Positions 25,635-36,009 of a stretch of DNA of 64,000 bases are shown in pieces. The stretch is taken from contig NZ_JAIWNA010000002.1 in the NCBI RefSeq assembly GCF_020216065.1, positions 744,001 through 808,000 on the forward strand, given 5' to 3'. This DNA is from Nocardia rosealba (lineage in GTDB: Bacteria > Actinomycetota > Actinomycetes > Mycobacteriales > Mycobacteriaceae). The notes below the pieces were generated by a model. It made no database searches. It saw only the letters and a list, made by a program, of their open reading frames with translations, and was not told the origin of the DNA. Within the stretch, counting starts at the first letter, position 1; each line of letters begins with the position of its first letter. The position numbers and the translations under genes are program-made.

Positions 25635-26384
25635 TCAGGAGCCGGCGATCGCCTTGGCCTGCCGCAGCACGTCCCGCACCATGGCGGGGGTGAGCATGCC
25701 GGTGAAGGTGTTGCGCTGGCTCACGTGGTAGCAGCCGAGTACTGTCACCGTTCGCCCGTCCGGGTGGGTGAGGACCACCTGCGCGCCGTGGCCGAAGCGG
25801 GGGCGCGGGCGGGGGATGGTCCAGCCGCCTTCGGCGAGGACGGTGAACAACGCCTGCCACCCGAAGGCGCCGAGGACCACGATCACCTTCAAGGTGGTGG
25901 CGAGCAGTTCCATCTCCCGGCTCAGATACGGTGCGCAGCGCAGCGTTTCGTCGCGGGTCGGCTTGTTCTGCGGCGGCGCGCAGTGCACGGGCGCGGTGAC
26001 GCGCAGGTCGATGAGTTCGATGCCGTCGTCGGCGCGGACCGGGTGCGAACCGGTCGACAGGCCGACCGCGTGCAGGGCCGCGAACAGGACATTGCCGCTC
26101 TCATCGCCGGTGAACATGCGCCCGGTCCGGTTGCCGCCGTGCGCGGCCGGGGCCAACCCGACCACCAGGATCCGGGCGTCGTCGGGGCCGAAACCGGGCA
26201 CCGGCCTGCCCCAGTAGTCCTCGTCGCGGAACGCGGCCCGTTTCTCGCGCGCCACTTGCTCACGCCACGCCACCAGGCGGGGACAAGCCCGGCACGAGGA
26301 CACCAGCACATCGAGTTCGGCGAGGGTGCCCGCATTGCCCGCCGCGAGCGGCGCCTGCTCCGGGTCGCTCGGTTCGGCGGCCAT
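25635..26384 (-). CDS. Uracil-DNA glycosylase, family 5 (UdgB) type
   Basis: The 249-residue base-excision repair enzyme has motif 1 GLAPAAHGGNRTGRMFTGDE and motif 3 CYHVSQRNTFTGMLT, as in mycobacterial UdgB. The CRACPRLVAW segment and later Cys residues (VHCAPP, LRCAPY) are the expected ligands of a [4Fe-4S] cluster. It removes uracil and related lesions from DNA. It is a single gene, divergent from the carboxylesterase. Confidence 0.92.
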   Translation of the reverse strand: MAAEPSDPEQAPLAAGNAGTLAELDVLVSSCRACPRLVAWREQVAREKRAAFRDEDYWGRPVPGFGPDDARILVVGLAPAAHGGNRTGRMFTGDESGNVLFAALHAVGLSTGSHPVRADDGIELIDLRVTAPVHCAPPQNKPTRDETLRCAPYLSREMELLATTLKVIVVLGAFGWQALFTVLAEGGWTIPRPRPRFGHGAQVVLTHPDGRTVTVLGCYHVSQRNTFTGMLTPAMVRDVLRQAKAIAGS

Positions 26385-26470
26385 CGTCCCATCCTAGGTC
26401 GTGGGAAATCCGGTAACCCGTCCTACCGAACCACCCACGCGGTACCGGCGGTACCACGTACTGTGAAGGG

Positions 26471-28003
26471 ATGATGCCCATCGAGATCGTGACCGCCGAC
26501 GGAGTCGTGCGCGGTCGAGCGGGCCGCAGCGTCGTGCGCTGGCGCGCCCTACCGTACGCGGCCCCTCCTGTCGGCGACCTGCGCCTGCGCGCACCCCAGC
26601 CGGTGCGTCCCTGGACCGGCGTGCGCGCGGCCGACCGCTTCCGTTTCGCGGCGACCCAGCACCCCAGCGGGGCCCGCATCGGCCCGCGCACCTGGCAACC
26701 GGTGGGCGAGGACTGTCTCACCCTGAACGTCACCGCCCCGGCGGCATCGTCGGACACGCCGCGTCCGGTGATGGTGTTCATCCACGGCGGCGGATATGTC
26801 ATCGGCACCTCGAGCATGTACTCCGGCGCCCGCCTCGCGGTCCGTGGCGACGTGATCGTGGTATCGGTGAACTACCGGCTCGGTGGTCTCGGCTATGTCG
26901 ACTTCAGCGAATTCTCCACGCCGGAGCGCCCTTTCGACGCGAACCTCGGACTTCGCGACCAGGTGGCCGCGCTGGAATGGGTGCAGCGCAATATCGCCGC
27001 CTTCGGTGGCGACCCCGCCAATGTGACCATCTTCGGTGAATCGGCGGGTGCGCACGCCGTGGTGAGCCTGATGGCCACCCCCGCCGCGCGCGGCCTGTTC
27101 CACCGCGCCATCGCCCAGAGCGCCCCCGCCGACTGGACGATGACCCGCCAGGACGCGCACCGTTTCGCCCGACGCTGCCTCGAACGACTGGGTGCCGACC
27201 CGGCCGACGCCGTCGCCGCCCTCACCACCACCTCGGCGAGCGCGCTGTGCCGGGCCACCGATCGTGCCCTGGGTCGGGCCATGCGCGGGGAACCCGGCAG
27301 CTTCGCCTACGCCCCGGTCGCCGACGGCGAGTTCCTGCCCGAGGCGCCGCTGGACGCGATCGTCGCGGGCCGCGCCCACCGGGTGCCGCTGATCGTCGGA
27401 ACCAACCGCGACGAGGCGACCCTGTTCCAGCGTTTCGTGAAAGCGGTACCGCACACCGAGGACCAGCTGGCCACAACCTTCGCCCGCTGCGAAGCCGGTG
27501 CCCTCGAACGTGTCGCCGCCTGCTACCCCGGCTACCCGAGCCCGGCGACCGCCGTCCGCATCGGCGGGGACTTCATGTTCCTGCGCCCCACCCTCGAGGT
27601 CCTCGAAGGACACAGCCCCCACGCACCCACCTACGCCTACCGTTTCGACTTCGCCCCGCGCGCACTGCGATTGGCCGGTTTCGGCGCCACCCACGCCCTC
27701 GACCTGATCCCCGTCTTCGGCTGGGTGAACACCCCGGTCGGGCGCATGATGACCGCGGCAGGCGGGTACCGGGCGTTCCTCGCCGTCCAGCGCGCCATGC
27801 AGGACAACTGGCTCAGCTTCGCCCGCACCGGCAGCCCCCTGCCCGCCTGGCCCGCCTACACCGCCGACCACCGTGCCACCCAGATCTTCGACCACCCCAC
27901 CCGCGTCCTCATCGATCCCGACCCGGCCATCCGCCGCGCGTGGCAAGGCGTGCGCATCGCCGCCCCGACCGACGGGCAGACCAGGACGGAGAACGCCGGA
28001 TGA
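26471..28003 (+). CDS. Type B carboxylesterase/lipase family protein
   Basis: The 510-residue alpha/beta-hydrolase has the oxyanion loop [13 protein letters not shown], nucleophile elbow [14 protein letters not shown], the acid in [11 protein letters not shown] and the His in [13 protein letters not shown]. It hydrolyses esters. Its stop overlaps the start of the carboxylic acid reductase (ATGA). This pairing suggests that an ester is cut and the acid reduced to aldehyde. A GGTACC-GGC-GGTACC repeat lies just upstream (about 26442-26456). Confidence 0.92.
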   Translation: MMPIEIVTADGVVRGRAGRSVVRWRALPYAAPPVGDLRLRAPQPVRPWTGVRAADRFRFAATQHPSGARIGPRTWQPVGEDCLTLNVTAPAASSDTPRPVMVFIHGGGYVIGTSSMYSGARLAVRGDVIVVSVNYRLGGLGYVDFSEFSTPERPFDANLGLRDQVAALEWVQRNIAAFGGDPANVTIFGESAGAHAVVSLMATPAARGLFHRAIAQSAPADWTMTRQDAHRFARRCLERLGADPADAVAALTTTSASALCRATDRALGRAMRGEPGSFAYAPVADGEFLPEAPLDAIVAGRAHRVPLIVGTNRDEATLFQRFVKAVPHTEDQLATTFARCEAGALERVAACYPGYPSPATAVRIGGDFMFLRPTLEVLEGHSPHAPTYAYRFDFAPRALRLAGFGATHALDLIPVFGWVNTPVGRMMTAAGGYRAFLAVQRAMQDNWLSFARTGSPLPAWPAYTADHRATQIFDHPTRVLIDPDPAIRRAWQGVRIAAPTDGQTRTENAG

Positions 28004-31000
28004 CCCTCGACCAGGACACCGGTGCGCGGCGCCTCACCGCACTGCTCACCGAGGACCCGCAGGTCAGGGCCGCGCGCCCCTCCGACGAGGTGCACGCCAC
28101 CGTCACCACACCCGGATTGCCGCTCGGTGAGATCGTCGAGGCGGCGATGACCGGGTACGCCGACCGGCCCGCGCTCGGGTTCCGGCGCACCGAACTCGTG
28201 CCCGACGCCTGCGGGGGAGCGGTGCGGCGGATCGTCCCCGACTTCGAGACGATCACCTATCGCACCCTCTGGGACCGGGCGCGGGCGGTGGCGGCGGCGT
28301 GGTACGCCGACGGGGTGCGAGCCGGGGACTTCGTGGCGATGCTCGGATTCACCGGGGTCGACTACACGGTGCTCGACCTGGCCGTGATCCACCTCGGAGC
28401 GGTTGCCGTGCCACTGCAGTCGGGGGCGAGCTCGACCCAGCTGCGTTCGATTCTCGACGAGACCACACCGAAGGTCCTCGCGGTCGACATCGCGTATCTC
28501 GGGACAGCTGTCGAGGTGGTCTCCCCGGGTGCCGCCTCGCCGACACTCGTGGTGTTCGACTTCTTCGCCGACGACCACCGGCATCGCGAGCTACTCGACG
28601 AAGCGCGCCACGACTTCCCCGGAATACGCACTCTCGCGGACACTGTCGAACAAGGGCTGGCCGCCGCGCCTGCCCCCCGCGTGGAACCCGACGACGACGC
28701 GCTGGCTCTGCTGATCTACACCTCCGGCAGCACCGGAACACCCAAGGGCGCGATGTACACCCGCCGCCTCGTCGCCGCGGGGTGGCAGCCGGTGCGCCCG
28801 TACGCGGTCATCAACCTGAACTTCCTGCCGATGAGCCACATCGCGGCCAGGCTCACCCTCAACGCTGCCCTCGCCCGGGGTGGCACCGCCTATTTCACCG
28901 CGGCACCGGATACTTCGACACTGTTCGACGACATCGCCCTGGTGCGGCCCACCGAGATCTTCCTCGTCCCGCGCGTGTGCGAGATGATCCAGCAGCACTA
29001 CCGCCGCACCCGCGAACACCACCCCGAACTCACCGACGACCAGGTGAAAACGTCACTGCGCGAACAACAGCTGGGTGGTCGCCTGCTGACGGTGTCGTGT
29101 GGCAGCGCCCCCATCGCACCGGAACTGCGCGCGTTCGTCGAATCGGTGCTCGAGCTGCGTCTGCACGACGGCTACGGGTCGACCGAGACCGGTGGTGGCG
29201 TCATCTTCGACACCCGGGTCATGCGTCCGCCGGTGCTGGACTACAAGCTCGTCGACGTCCCCGAACTCGGCTACTTCGGCACCGACAAGCCGTACCCGCG
29301 TGGCGAACTGCTGCTCAAGACCACGACCATGATCGCCGGTTACTACCGGCGCCCCGAGGTCACCGCCGAGGTGTTCGACGCCGACGGTTTCTGCCGCACC
29401 GGCGACATCGTCGCCGAACTCGGCCCGGACCGGCTGACCTATGTGGACCGGCGCAACAACGTCATCAAGCTGTCGCAGGGTGAGTTCGTGACGGTCTCGC
29501 GTCTGGAAGCGGTGTTCGCCGGCGAGGATCCGATCCATCAGATCTATGTCTACGGCAGCAGTGACCGCGCGTTCCTGCTCGCCGTCGTCGTCCCCGCCCG
29601 CCCGCTGCCCGCCGAACAGGCCAAGGCCGCGATCAGCGACGCACTGCACCGGGCCGCAGTGCGGGCACAGCTGGAACCGTACGAGATTCCGCGCGCCTTC
29701 CTCGTCGAACCCGAACCGTTCACCGTCGACAACGGACTGCTCTCCGGGGTGGGAAAGCTGTTGCGCCCCAAGCTGAAACAGCGCTACGGGCAGCGCCTGG
29801 AACAGCTCTACGACGAGCTGGCCGGACGCCAAGACGACGAACTGCGCCGGTTACGTGCCGACGCCCCCGGCCTCGCCGTGTCCGAGGTCGTCACACGGGC
29901 AGCGGGCGCGATACTCGGCTGCGATCCCGCCGACCTGCGCGCCGACACCCGATTCTCCGACCTGGGCGGTGATTCGCTTGCGGCGCTGTCGTATTCGACA
30001 CTGCTGCGCGAACTCCTCGACGTCGACCTCCCCGTCAACGTCCTACTCGGCCCCGACAGCACTCTGGCCGCCCTCACCGGCTACATCACCGCGGGCTCAG
30101 CGACCCTCGACGCCGAGGCGATCCACGGTCGCGGCGCCACCGAGATCCGGGCAGCGGATCTGACCCTGGACAAATTCCTCGACACCGGCACCATCGCCGC
30201 CGCCCCCGACCTGCCGAGGGCCGCGACGCCCGCGCGGACCGTGCTGCTCACCGGCGCCAACGGCTACCTCGGCCGATTCCTGCTACTGGAACTGCTCGAA
30301 CGCGTGGCCCCGCTCGGTGGCACCGTGATCTGCGTGGTGCGCGGCGCCGACGCCGACTCGGCGCGCGCCCGACTCGGCGCGGCCTACGACAGCGACCCCA
30401 CCCTCACCGAACACTTCCGGGCGCTGGCCGACCGCGCCCTCGAGGTACTGCCCGGTGACATCGGTGCACCGGAACTCTGTCTGCCCCAACAGGTATGGCA
30501 GCGGCTGGCCCGCGACGTGGACCTGATCGTGCATTCGGCGGCGCTGGTCAACCACATGCTGCCCTACCACCAGCTGTTCGGACCCAATGTGGTCGGCACC
30601 GCCGAGATCATCCGGTTGGCCGCGACCACCACCCGCAAGCCGGTCGGCTACCTGTCGACGGTGGCCGTCGCCGCCCAGATCACCGACTTCGCCGAAGACG
30701 GTGACGTGCGGACGATGAGCCCTGTGCGCCGCCTCGACACCGGCTACGCCAACGGCTACGGCAACAGCAAATGGGCCGGTGAGGTGCTGCTGCGCGAAGC
30801 CGCCGACCGGTTCGGGCTGGCTGTCGCGGTGTTCCGGTCGGACATGATCCTGGCCCACCGCCGCTACCGTGGTCAGCTCAACGTGCCCGACGTGTTCACC
30901 CGATTGCTGCTCAGTGTGCTCGTCACCGGCCTGGCACCGAAGTCGTTCTACCGCACCGATTCCGAGGGGCGGCGCCGTCGTGCGCACTACGACGGGCTGC

Positions 31001-31431
31001 CCGCCGACTTCGTCGCCGCCGCCGTCACCGCTCTGGCCCCGACAGCCGGATACCGCACCTACGATGTCGTGAACCCCCACGACGACGGCATCTGCCTCGA
31101 CGACTTCGTCGACTGGCTGATCGAGGCCGGGCATCACATCGACCGTATCGACGACTACGACGAATGGTTCGACCGCTTCAGCACCGCCCTGCGCGCCCTG
31201 CCCGAACCGCGACGTAAACACACCCTGCTGCCGTTGCTGCACGCCTACCGGCATCCGGCCCGCCCGCTGGCCGGCTCGGCGCTGCCCGCCGACGGCTTCC
31301 GCGCCGCCGTGCGGGCTGCCGAGATCGCCGGAGTCCCGGACATTCCGCAGCTGGGACGCGACCTGATCGGCAAGTATGTGCGCGACCTGGTTCAGCTCGG
31401 ACTGCTCGACACCGGCTCGGTCTCGGCGTAG
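28000..31431 (+). CDS. car: Carboxylic acid reductase
   Basis: The 1143-residue multidomain enzyme reduces carboxylic acids to aldehydes using ATP and NADPH. The adenylation domain (about 1-630) has [17 protein letters not shown] and YGSTETGG. The carrier domain has [12 protein letters not shown] with the phosphopantetheine Ser659. The reductase domain (about 745-1143) has [20 protein letters not shown] and the catalytic YGNSKWAGE (Tyr920, Lys924). All three domains are intact and length is near the family norm (about 1170). It needs a separate phosphopantetheinyl transferase. Confidence 0.96.
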   Translation: MTLDQDTGARRLTALLTEDPQVRAARPSDEVHATVTTPGLPLGEIVEAAMTGYADRPALGFRRTELVPDACGGAVRRIVPDFETITYRTLWDRARAVAAAWYADGVRAGDFVAMLGFTGVDYTVLDLAVIHLGAVAVPLQSGASSTQLRSILDETTPKVLAVDIAYLGTAVEVVSPGAASPTLVVFDFFADDHRHRELLDEARHDFPGIRTLADTVEQGLAAAPAPRVEPDDDALALLIYTSGSTGTPKGAMYTRRLVAAGWQPVRPYAVINLNFLPMSHIAARLTLNAALARGGTAYFTAAPDTSTLFDDIALVRPTEIFLVPRVCEMIQQHYRRTREHHPELTDDQVKTSLREQQLGGRLLTVSCGSAPIAPELRAFVESVLELRLHDGYGSTETGGGVIFDTRVMRPPVLDYKLVDVPELGYFGTDKPYPRGELLLKTTTMIAGYYRRPEVTAEVFDADGFCRTGDIVAELGPDRLTYVDRRNNVIKLSQGEFVTVSRLEAVFAGEDPIHQIYVYGSSDRAFLLAVVVPARPLPAEQAKAAISDALHRAAVRAQLEPYEIPRAFLVEPEPFTVDNGLLSGVGKLLRPKLKQRYGQRLEQLYDELAGRQDDELRRLRADAPGLAVSEVVTRAAGAILGCDPADLRADTRFSDLGGDSLAALSYSTLLRELLDVDLPVNVLLGPDSTLAALTGYITAGSATLDAEAIHGRGATEIRAADLTLDKFLDTGTIAAAPDLPRAATPARTVLLTGANGYLGRFLLLELLERVAPLGGTVICVVRGADADSARARLGAAYDSDPTLTEHFRALADRALEVLPGDIGAPELCLPQQVWQRLARDVDLIVHSAALVNHMLPYHQLFGPNVVGTAEIIRLAATTTRKPVGYLSTVAVAAQITDFAEDGDVRTMSPVRRLDTGYANGYGNSKWAGEVLLREAADRFGLAVAVFRSDMILAHRRYRGQLNVPDVFTRLLLSVLVTGLAPKSFYRTDSEGRRRRAHYDGLPADFVAAAVTALAPTAGYRTYDVVNPHDDGICLDDFVDWLIEAGHHIDRIDDYDEWFDRFSTALRALPEPRRKHTLLPLLHAYRHPARPLAGSALPADGFRAAVRAAEIAGVPDIPQLGRDLIGKYVRDLVQLGLLDTGSVSA

Positions 31432-32366
31432 CCGACGGGCCGCAACGCCGGGTCGGGGGCGAACGAGGTGAGCCCGACCCGGCGGTACTTGCCGACCAGC
31501 CGTTCGTAGCGGCGGCGGTTGCGAGCCATCGGTGAATCGGTGACGGTGGCGGGCAGCCGGTCGAACGCGGTCCGCAGCAGCGCGGTGAGCATCCGGAACT
31601 CGGTGTCGTGGCGGGCTGTCCAGGTGATCGGCATGCGGGCCCGCACCTTCGGGTGCATGATGCCGCACCCGAGCAGCATCACCACATGGCTCAGCACCGG
31701 CGAACCCACCCGCCACAGTGGACCGGTGAGCGCGGGCAGGAAGTCCGGGCGCGGTGCGTGGCGCACCGACGCGGTGGCCGCTTCGAGGGCCGGGGTCACC
31801 CGCAGTTCCTCGGCGGCCATCCGTTCGTAGTGGGCGACCAGCTCGCGGTAGTCCTCGATCGGGGCGTTGCGGCCGCGCAGGTGCAGTCCGGTTGTCTTGC
31901 GCCGGTAGTGATCCCAGAGGGCCTGGTTCTGCGCGGCCGTCGGCTCGGTGCCGGTCAACGCGATATAGGCGCCGCGCTGAACGAAGAACGTCGAGTACAG
32001 AATCCAGTTCCAGGCCTGCGGTTCGAATGCCGAATAACGTTGCCCGTCGGGGGCGACGCCCTTGACCGCACGGTGCAGCAGCATCAGGCGCTCGGCCTCG
32101 GCGGCCGCGTCGGCCTCGGTGCCGTGGTAGATGAGCTGGTCGGCGGCGGCGGTGCGCACCGCACGCGCCCACGGCTGATACCTGGACCGTCCCGTCGCCT
32201 CGAGCGCCGCCGACACCGGTGGCAGCATCGGCTGGTCGAACAGCCCGACGGCGAACAGCCCGAACAGCACCGAACCGCCCACCCGCTCGAATCTCTCGAC
32301 AGCGGCCGAAACATCGTGCGGCACACCGTCGGTGGACACGGACTGATGAGACACGGGACAGGTCAT
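31392..32366 (-). CDS. Oxygenase MpaB family protein (DUF2236)
   Basis: The 324-residue protein starts at ATG 32366 behind AAAGGAG. Features of the DUF2236/MpaB family are [38 protein letters not shown] and [19 protein letters not shown]. The family includes haem-b enzymes that cleave C=C bonds (Lcp, MpaB). Conserved His residues suit haem binding, but substrate is open. Its 3' end overlaps the car gene by 40 bp tail to tail, and a TetR gene diverges from it. Confidence 0.82.
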   Translation of the reverse strand: MTCPVSHQSVSTDGVPHDVSAAVERFERVGGSVLFGLFAVGLFDQPMLPPVSAALEATGRSRYQPWARAVRTAAADQLIYHGTEADAAAEAERLMLLHRAVKGVAPDGQRYSAFEPQAWNWILYSTFFVQRGAYIALTGTEPTAAQNQALWDHYRRKTTGLHLRGRNAPIEDYRELVAHYERMAAEELRVTPALEAATASVRHAPRPDFLPALTGPLWRVGSPVLSHVVMLLGCGIMHPKVRARMPITWTARHDTEFRMLTALLRTAFDRLPATVTDSPMARNRRRYERLVGKYRRVGLTSFAPDPALRPVGYAETEPVSSSPS

Positions 32367-32440
32367 CGGTGAACTCCTTTGTTCCGGCGCCGCGACCGCA
32401 TGGGCCCGGTCGGCACCCCTCCGCAATTCTGGTGCCATGC

Positions 32441-32464
32441 GACACCAGAAACTCGTGTGGTGTC
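32441..32464. promoter_or_regulatory. Inverted-repeat operator between MpaB and TetR genes
   Basis: Perfect 7-bp arms gacacca (32441-32447) and tggtgtc (32458-32464) with a 10-nt spacer lie 21 nt before the tetR start and 74 nt before the mpaB-like start. This is a likely site for the adjacent TetR protein. Confidence 0.5.
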
Positions 32465-32485
32465 AGCGTGCACCACAATGGGGTC

Positions 32486-33127
32486 ATGGTCAAGAGCGAG
32501 GACACCGCGACGTCCCCCCGCGCCTACGGGGGAGTGACGGCCGACGAACGCCGCGCCCGCCGGCGCGCGGCCCTGCTCGACGCCGCCCTCGACCTGCTCG
32601 CCGCCGAGGGTGCGCCCGCCGTCACCAAGCGCGCGGTCTGCGCACGAGCCAAGCTCAACGACCGCTACTTCTACGAACAGTTCGCCGATCGTGACGCCGT
32701 GCTCACCACCCTCGTCGAAGAGCTCACCGCCGAGGGCATCGCCGCCGTCGTCGCGGCCACCCACGCGGCCGAACCCGACATCCACAGCCAGGTCCATGCC
32801 GCCGCCGATGCCGCGCTCGGCTTCCTGCTCGACGACCCACGCCGCCACGCGCTGCTGCTCAACGCCCACAGCACCGAAGCTCTACAGCGGGCCCGGCTCG
32901 CCACCCAGCACGCCATCGCCCGGGCCATGGCCGCGGTCAGCCGCGAGCTGCACCCGTCACCGATTTCGACGCCGCTGGACACCGACATGGCCGCCTACAC
33001 GGTGGTCAGCGGAACGCTCGAACTCGTCGCGGCCTGGTTACGCGGGGAATTCGACACCACCCGAGCTCATCTCACCGACCTGATCGCCCGTCAATTGCTG
33101 CAGGTCGAAACCGTCCCCGGCGTCTAG
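32486..33127 (+). CDS. TetR/AcrR family regulator
   Basis: The 213-residue repressor has an N-terminal HTH (ERRARRRAALLDAALDLLAA, AVTKRAVCARAKLNDRYFYEQF, about residues 20-67) and a variable ligand domain. It is divergent from the MpaB-type gene and probably represses it and itself through the inverted repeat at 32441. Its last 4 nt overlap the convergent TetR gene. Confidence 0.88.
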   Translation: MVKSEDTATSPRAYGGVTADERRARRRAALLDAALDLLAAEGAPAVTKRAVCARAKLNDRYFYEQFADRDAVLTTLVEELTAEGIAAVVAATHAAEPDIHSQVHAAADAALGFLLDDPRRHALLLNAHSTEALQRARLATQHAIARAMAAVSRELHPSPISTPLDTDMAAYTVVSGTLELVAAWLRGEFDTTRAHLTDLIARQLLQVETVPGV

Positions 33128-33675
33128 GGGGCCACCATGCGCGCGGCCGCCAGCACGGTCGCCGCGCGCTGGGTCGCCACGTGCTCACCACCGGCTTGGG
33201 CGGCATGGACGGCGGTGGTGCGGGCCAGGTCGGTGAGCATGCGCAGCAGCAGCGCCGCCGGGATATCGGAGGTCACGAGCCCCTCGCGCTGCCCGCGCCG
33301 CAGCTCGGCCAGCTTGCTCGCAACCATCTCGCGCAACGCGCGCGCCACCTCCTCCTCGGCCGGTTCCAGATCCGCCCAGGCCTGCAAGCGGGCATCGTCG
33401 GGATTGGCGAGGAAATGGTCGAAGAGGCGTCCGACGTACCCGGGCAGATCCTCGGCGCGCATGGCGGTGCGGGCGGAGGCTTCGCTGGCCCAGCGTTCGG
33501 TGACGGCGGCGTAGAGCTCCTTCTTGCCGGGGAAATAGGCGTAGAGGCGGTCCTTGCTGGCATGTGCGGCCTCGGCGATCCGGTTGATCCGCGCGCCCGC
33601 GATGCCGAATTCGGCGAATTCCGCCTTGGCCGCGGCGAGAATTCGCTCCCTGGTTGCCTCACCTGCCGCTCGCAT
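33124..33675 (-). CDS. TetR/AcrR family regulator
   Basis: The 183-residue regulator has a standard HTH (TRERILAAAKAEFAEFGIAG, RINRIAEAAHASKDRLYAYF) and a C-terminal domain of the TetR_C_35-like kind. Two palindromes lie between it and the divergent DUF4334-ADH operon, so it probably represses both directions. ATG 33675 is used. Confidence 0.9.
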   Translation of the reverse strand: MRAAGEATRERILAAAKAEFAEFGIAGARINRIAEAAHASKDRLYAYFPGKKELYAAVTERWASEASARTAMRAEDLPGYVGRLFDHFLANPDDARLQAWADLEPAEEEVARALREMVASKLAELRRGQREGLVTSDIPAALLLRMLTDLARTTAVHAAQAGGEHVATQRAATVLAAARMVAP

Positions 33676-33695
33676 GCGCTGGATGTTACCCCTTG

Positions 33696-33746
33696 CCGAA
33701 CCATCTGGTTCGGAACTATGGTCAATCCCGAACCACCTGGTTCGGG
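33696..33746. promoter_or_regulatory. Tandem TetR operators
   Basis: Two nearly identical palindromes, ccgaaccatctggttcgg (33696-33713) and cccgaaccacctggttcggg (33727-33746), have centres 32 bp apart, three helical turns. They lie in the 93-bp gap between the TetR gene and the DUF4334 gene. Confidence 0.8.
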
Positions 33747-33768
33747 TAACGGCGAGACGAGGACACCC

Positions 33769-34236
33769 ATGGCCGAACAGCCACGCTGGCAACAACTCCG
33801 GGCACAGAACGAAGGTGTGTCCACCGCCGAACTCGACGAGATCTGGACGCGGCTACGCCCGGCGCGCGCCGAGGACATCCTCGGGCAGTGGCGCGGCGAC
33901 GCCTTCCAGACCGGTCACCGGCTGTGCAAAGCGCTGCCCGCCAGCCGCTGGTACGGCAAGACCTTCCTGGCCCTCGACGACGCCAAACCGCTGATCTGCC
34001 GCGCCGAGGACGGCACCCTGTTCTCCAATGTCGAGATGGGGCAGGGCGAGGCGACGCTGTGGAACATCGAGTTCCGCGGTGAGGTCACCGCCACGATGGT
34101 CTACGACGGTCGCCCGGTGTTCGACCACTTCAAATGGCTCGACGACAACACCCTGATGGGCATCATGAACGGCCGCCCCGAACTGGTCCTCGCGGGCGGG
34201 CAGTACTTCTACTTCCTGCTGGAACGGGACAGCTGA
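33769..34236 (+). CDS. GXWXG/DUF4334 protein
   Basis: The 155-residue protein has the GXWXG motif GQWRGDAFQTGHRL (about residues 39-52), the SRWYGKTF segment, and the C-terminal DUF4334 part VTATMVYDGRPVFDHFKWLD. Function is unknown; the family occurs beside oxidoreductases in actinobacteria. It is the first gene of the operon under the tandem operators, and its stop overlaps the dehydrogenase start (TGATG). A paralogue lies at 40728. Confidence 0.85.
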   Translation: MAEQPRWQQLRAQNEGVSTAELDEIWTRLRPARAEDILGQWRGDAFQTGHRLCKALPASRWYGKTFLALDDAKPLICRAEDGTLFSNVEMGQGEATLWNIEFRGEVTATMVYDGRPVFDHFKWLDDNTLMGIMNGRPELVLAGGQYFYFLLERDS

Positions 34237-35324
34237 TGCGCACCACGGCCGTGCTCTCGCGCGATCCGTCGGCGGACTTCTCCGTCGAGACGGTCGAGAT
34301 CGACGAGCCGCGCGCCGGGGAGATCCTGGTCCGGATGGCCGCCACCGGCATCTGCCACACCGACCTGGCCACCCGGCGCGCCGGTGCGGCCGACCGGCCG
34401 ATCCTGCTCGGGCACGAAGGTGCCGGGGTCGTCGAGGCCGTCGGGCCGGGAGTGCGCGCCGTCCGGCCCGGAGACCACGTCGTGCTCACCTTCCGCCACT
34501 GCGGCGACTGCGCCAACTGTGGCGCGGGCCGACCCGCCTACTGCCTGCACGCGACCACGCTGAACAACTTCGGTCGCCGCGCGCACGACACCCCTCGGGT
34601 GCTGGTCGACGGGTCACCGGTGATGTCCGGGTTCTTCGGCCAATCCAGTCTGGCCGGCTACGCGCTGAGCAGCGAGGACAACACCGTGGTCGTCGACCCC
34701 GCCGTCGACCCGGCCCTGGCCGCGCCGTTCGGGTGTGGATTCCAGACCGGAGCGGGCGCGGTCCTCAACGTGCTTCGCCCCGAACCCGGCGCCCGCCTCG
34801 TCGTCTACGGTGCGGGCGCGGTCGGCATGGCCGCCCTGCTCGCCGCGCGCACGGTGCCCGACGTCGAGGTGGTCGTCGTCGAAACATCCTCCTCGCGCAG
34901 GGAACTCGCCCTCGAGCTCGGTGCGCGCGCCGCCGTCGACCCCGCGGGGGAAGCGACGGCGGCGCGGGTGCGTGAGCTCACCGGCGGCGGCGCGACCCAC
35001 GCCGTGGACACCACGGGAATACCGGCCGTGCTCGGCGACGCGGTCGCCGCCCTCGGTATCGGCGCCACCGTGGTCGCCGTCGGTCTCGGCCGCGGTGCCC
35101 CACCCATCGATGTCGGCGATATCGTCTTGCAGGGCAAGGCGATTCGCGGCTGCCTCGAAGGCGACAGCGTCGCCGCCACCTTCATTCCCCACCTGCTGGA
35201 CCTGCACGCGCAGGGCCGGTTCCCGGTCGATCGACTCGTCAGCCGCTACCCCGCTTCCGACATCGCCGCCGCTCTGCACGATCAGCGCACCGGTAAGGTC
35301 ATCAAGCCGGTGCTGACATGGTGA
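34236..35324 (+). CDS. Zinc-dependent alcohol dehydrogenase (MDR family)
   Basis: The 362-residue enzyme has the catalytic zinc ligand region ATGICHTDLATRR and GHEGAGVVEAVG, structural zinc loop CGDCANCGAGRPAYC, and VVYGAGAVGMAALLAA for NAD(P). The segment FGCGFQTGAGAVLNVL is typical of aryl/alicyclic alcohol dehydrogenases such as benzyl or geraniol dehydrogenase. It would make an aldehyde or ketone for the downstream monooxygenase. Confidence 0.92.
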   Translation: MRTTAVLSRDPSADFSVETVEIDEPRAGEILVRMAATGICHTDLATRRAGAADRPILLGHEGAGVVEAVGPGVRAVRPGDHVVLTFRHCGDCANCGAGRPAYCLHATTLNNFGRRAHDTPRVLVDGSPVMSGFFGQSSLAGYALSSEDNTVVVDPAVDPALAAPFGCGFQTGAGAVLNVLRPEPGARLVVYGAGAVGMAALLAARTVPDVEVVVVETSSSRRELALELGARAAVDPAGEATAARVRELTGGGATHAVDTTGIPAVLGDAVAALGIGATVVAVGLGRGAPPIDVGDIVLQGKAIRGCLEGDSVAATFIPHLLDLHAQGRFPVDRLVSRYPASDIAAALHDQRTGKVIKPVLTW

Positions 35325-35355
35325 ACGGCCCGACCCGCGAGACCGAGGACAACGC

Positions 35356-36009
35356 ATGACGATTCTCCACAGCGAAGACCTCGCGACCGAACCCGCAGCG
35401 AGTGTGGACGCCGCCCGTGCCCAACGGCGCCAGGTGGTGCTCGCCGCCGCCCGTGACGTGTTCGTCGCCTACGGTTACCACGGCACGAGCATGGAGGACA
35501 TCGGCAGCCGCGCGGGCATGAGCAAACCGGTCCTCTACACCCATTACGCGAGCAAACTCGACCTCTACCTGGCGGTCCTGCAGCGCTACCTCGACCGCAT
35601 GGTCGAGGGTGTGCGCAACGCACTGGCAGGCACCAAGGGCGAACAGAAGGTGCGCCGCGCGGTCGGCGCCTACTTCGATTTCGTCGACGAGGACGCGGGC
35701 GGGCACACGCTGGTCTTCGAATCACCGGTGCCGAGCGAACCGTGCGTGCAGTGGCGGGTGCGCGACGCCATGAACACCTGCGCGGTCCTGGTCAGCGCCG
35801 AGCTGCGCGCCGCGGGCATGGACGACGTGCGCGCTTTCGCCTGCGCGTTCAGCCTCGTAGGCGCCAGCCACTCCACGGCACGGCACTGGCTCGACGCGGG
35901 CCGCCCGATCCCCAAGCACGAGGCCGTCGAGATGACCGTGACCCTGTGCTGGCACGGGTTGTCGTCGGTGGGTGTCGTCAACCGCGACACCAAGGGCTCA
36001 GCCCGCTGA
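35356..36009 (+). CDS. TetR/AcrR family regulator
   Basis: The 217-residue regulator has an HTH at about residues 22-70 (RRQVVLAAARDVFVAYGYHG, MEDIGSRAGMSKPVLYTHYA). It follows the dehydrogenase by 31 bp and is probably cotranscribed, so it may give feedback on the same operon or the one at 36816. Its 3' end overlaps the convergent TetR gene by 12 bp. Confidence 0.9.
   Translation: MTILHSEDLATEPAASVDAARAQRRQVVLAAARDVFVAYGYHGTSMEDIGSRAGMSKPVLYTHYASKLDLYLAVLQRYLDRMVEGVRNALAGTKGEQKVRRAVGAYFDFVDEDAGGHTLVFESPVPSEPCVQWRVRDAMNTCAVLVSAELRAAGMDDVRAFACAFSLVGASHSTARHWLDAGRPIPKHEAVEMTVTLCWHGLSSVGVVNRDTKGSAR

Noticed and set aside
26435..26460. ggtacc-ggc-ggtacc as a confirmed operator of the esterase-car operon
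   Set aside because: It is a palindromic repeat but short and with no adjacent regulator, so it is mentioned only with the gene.
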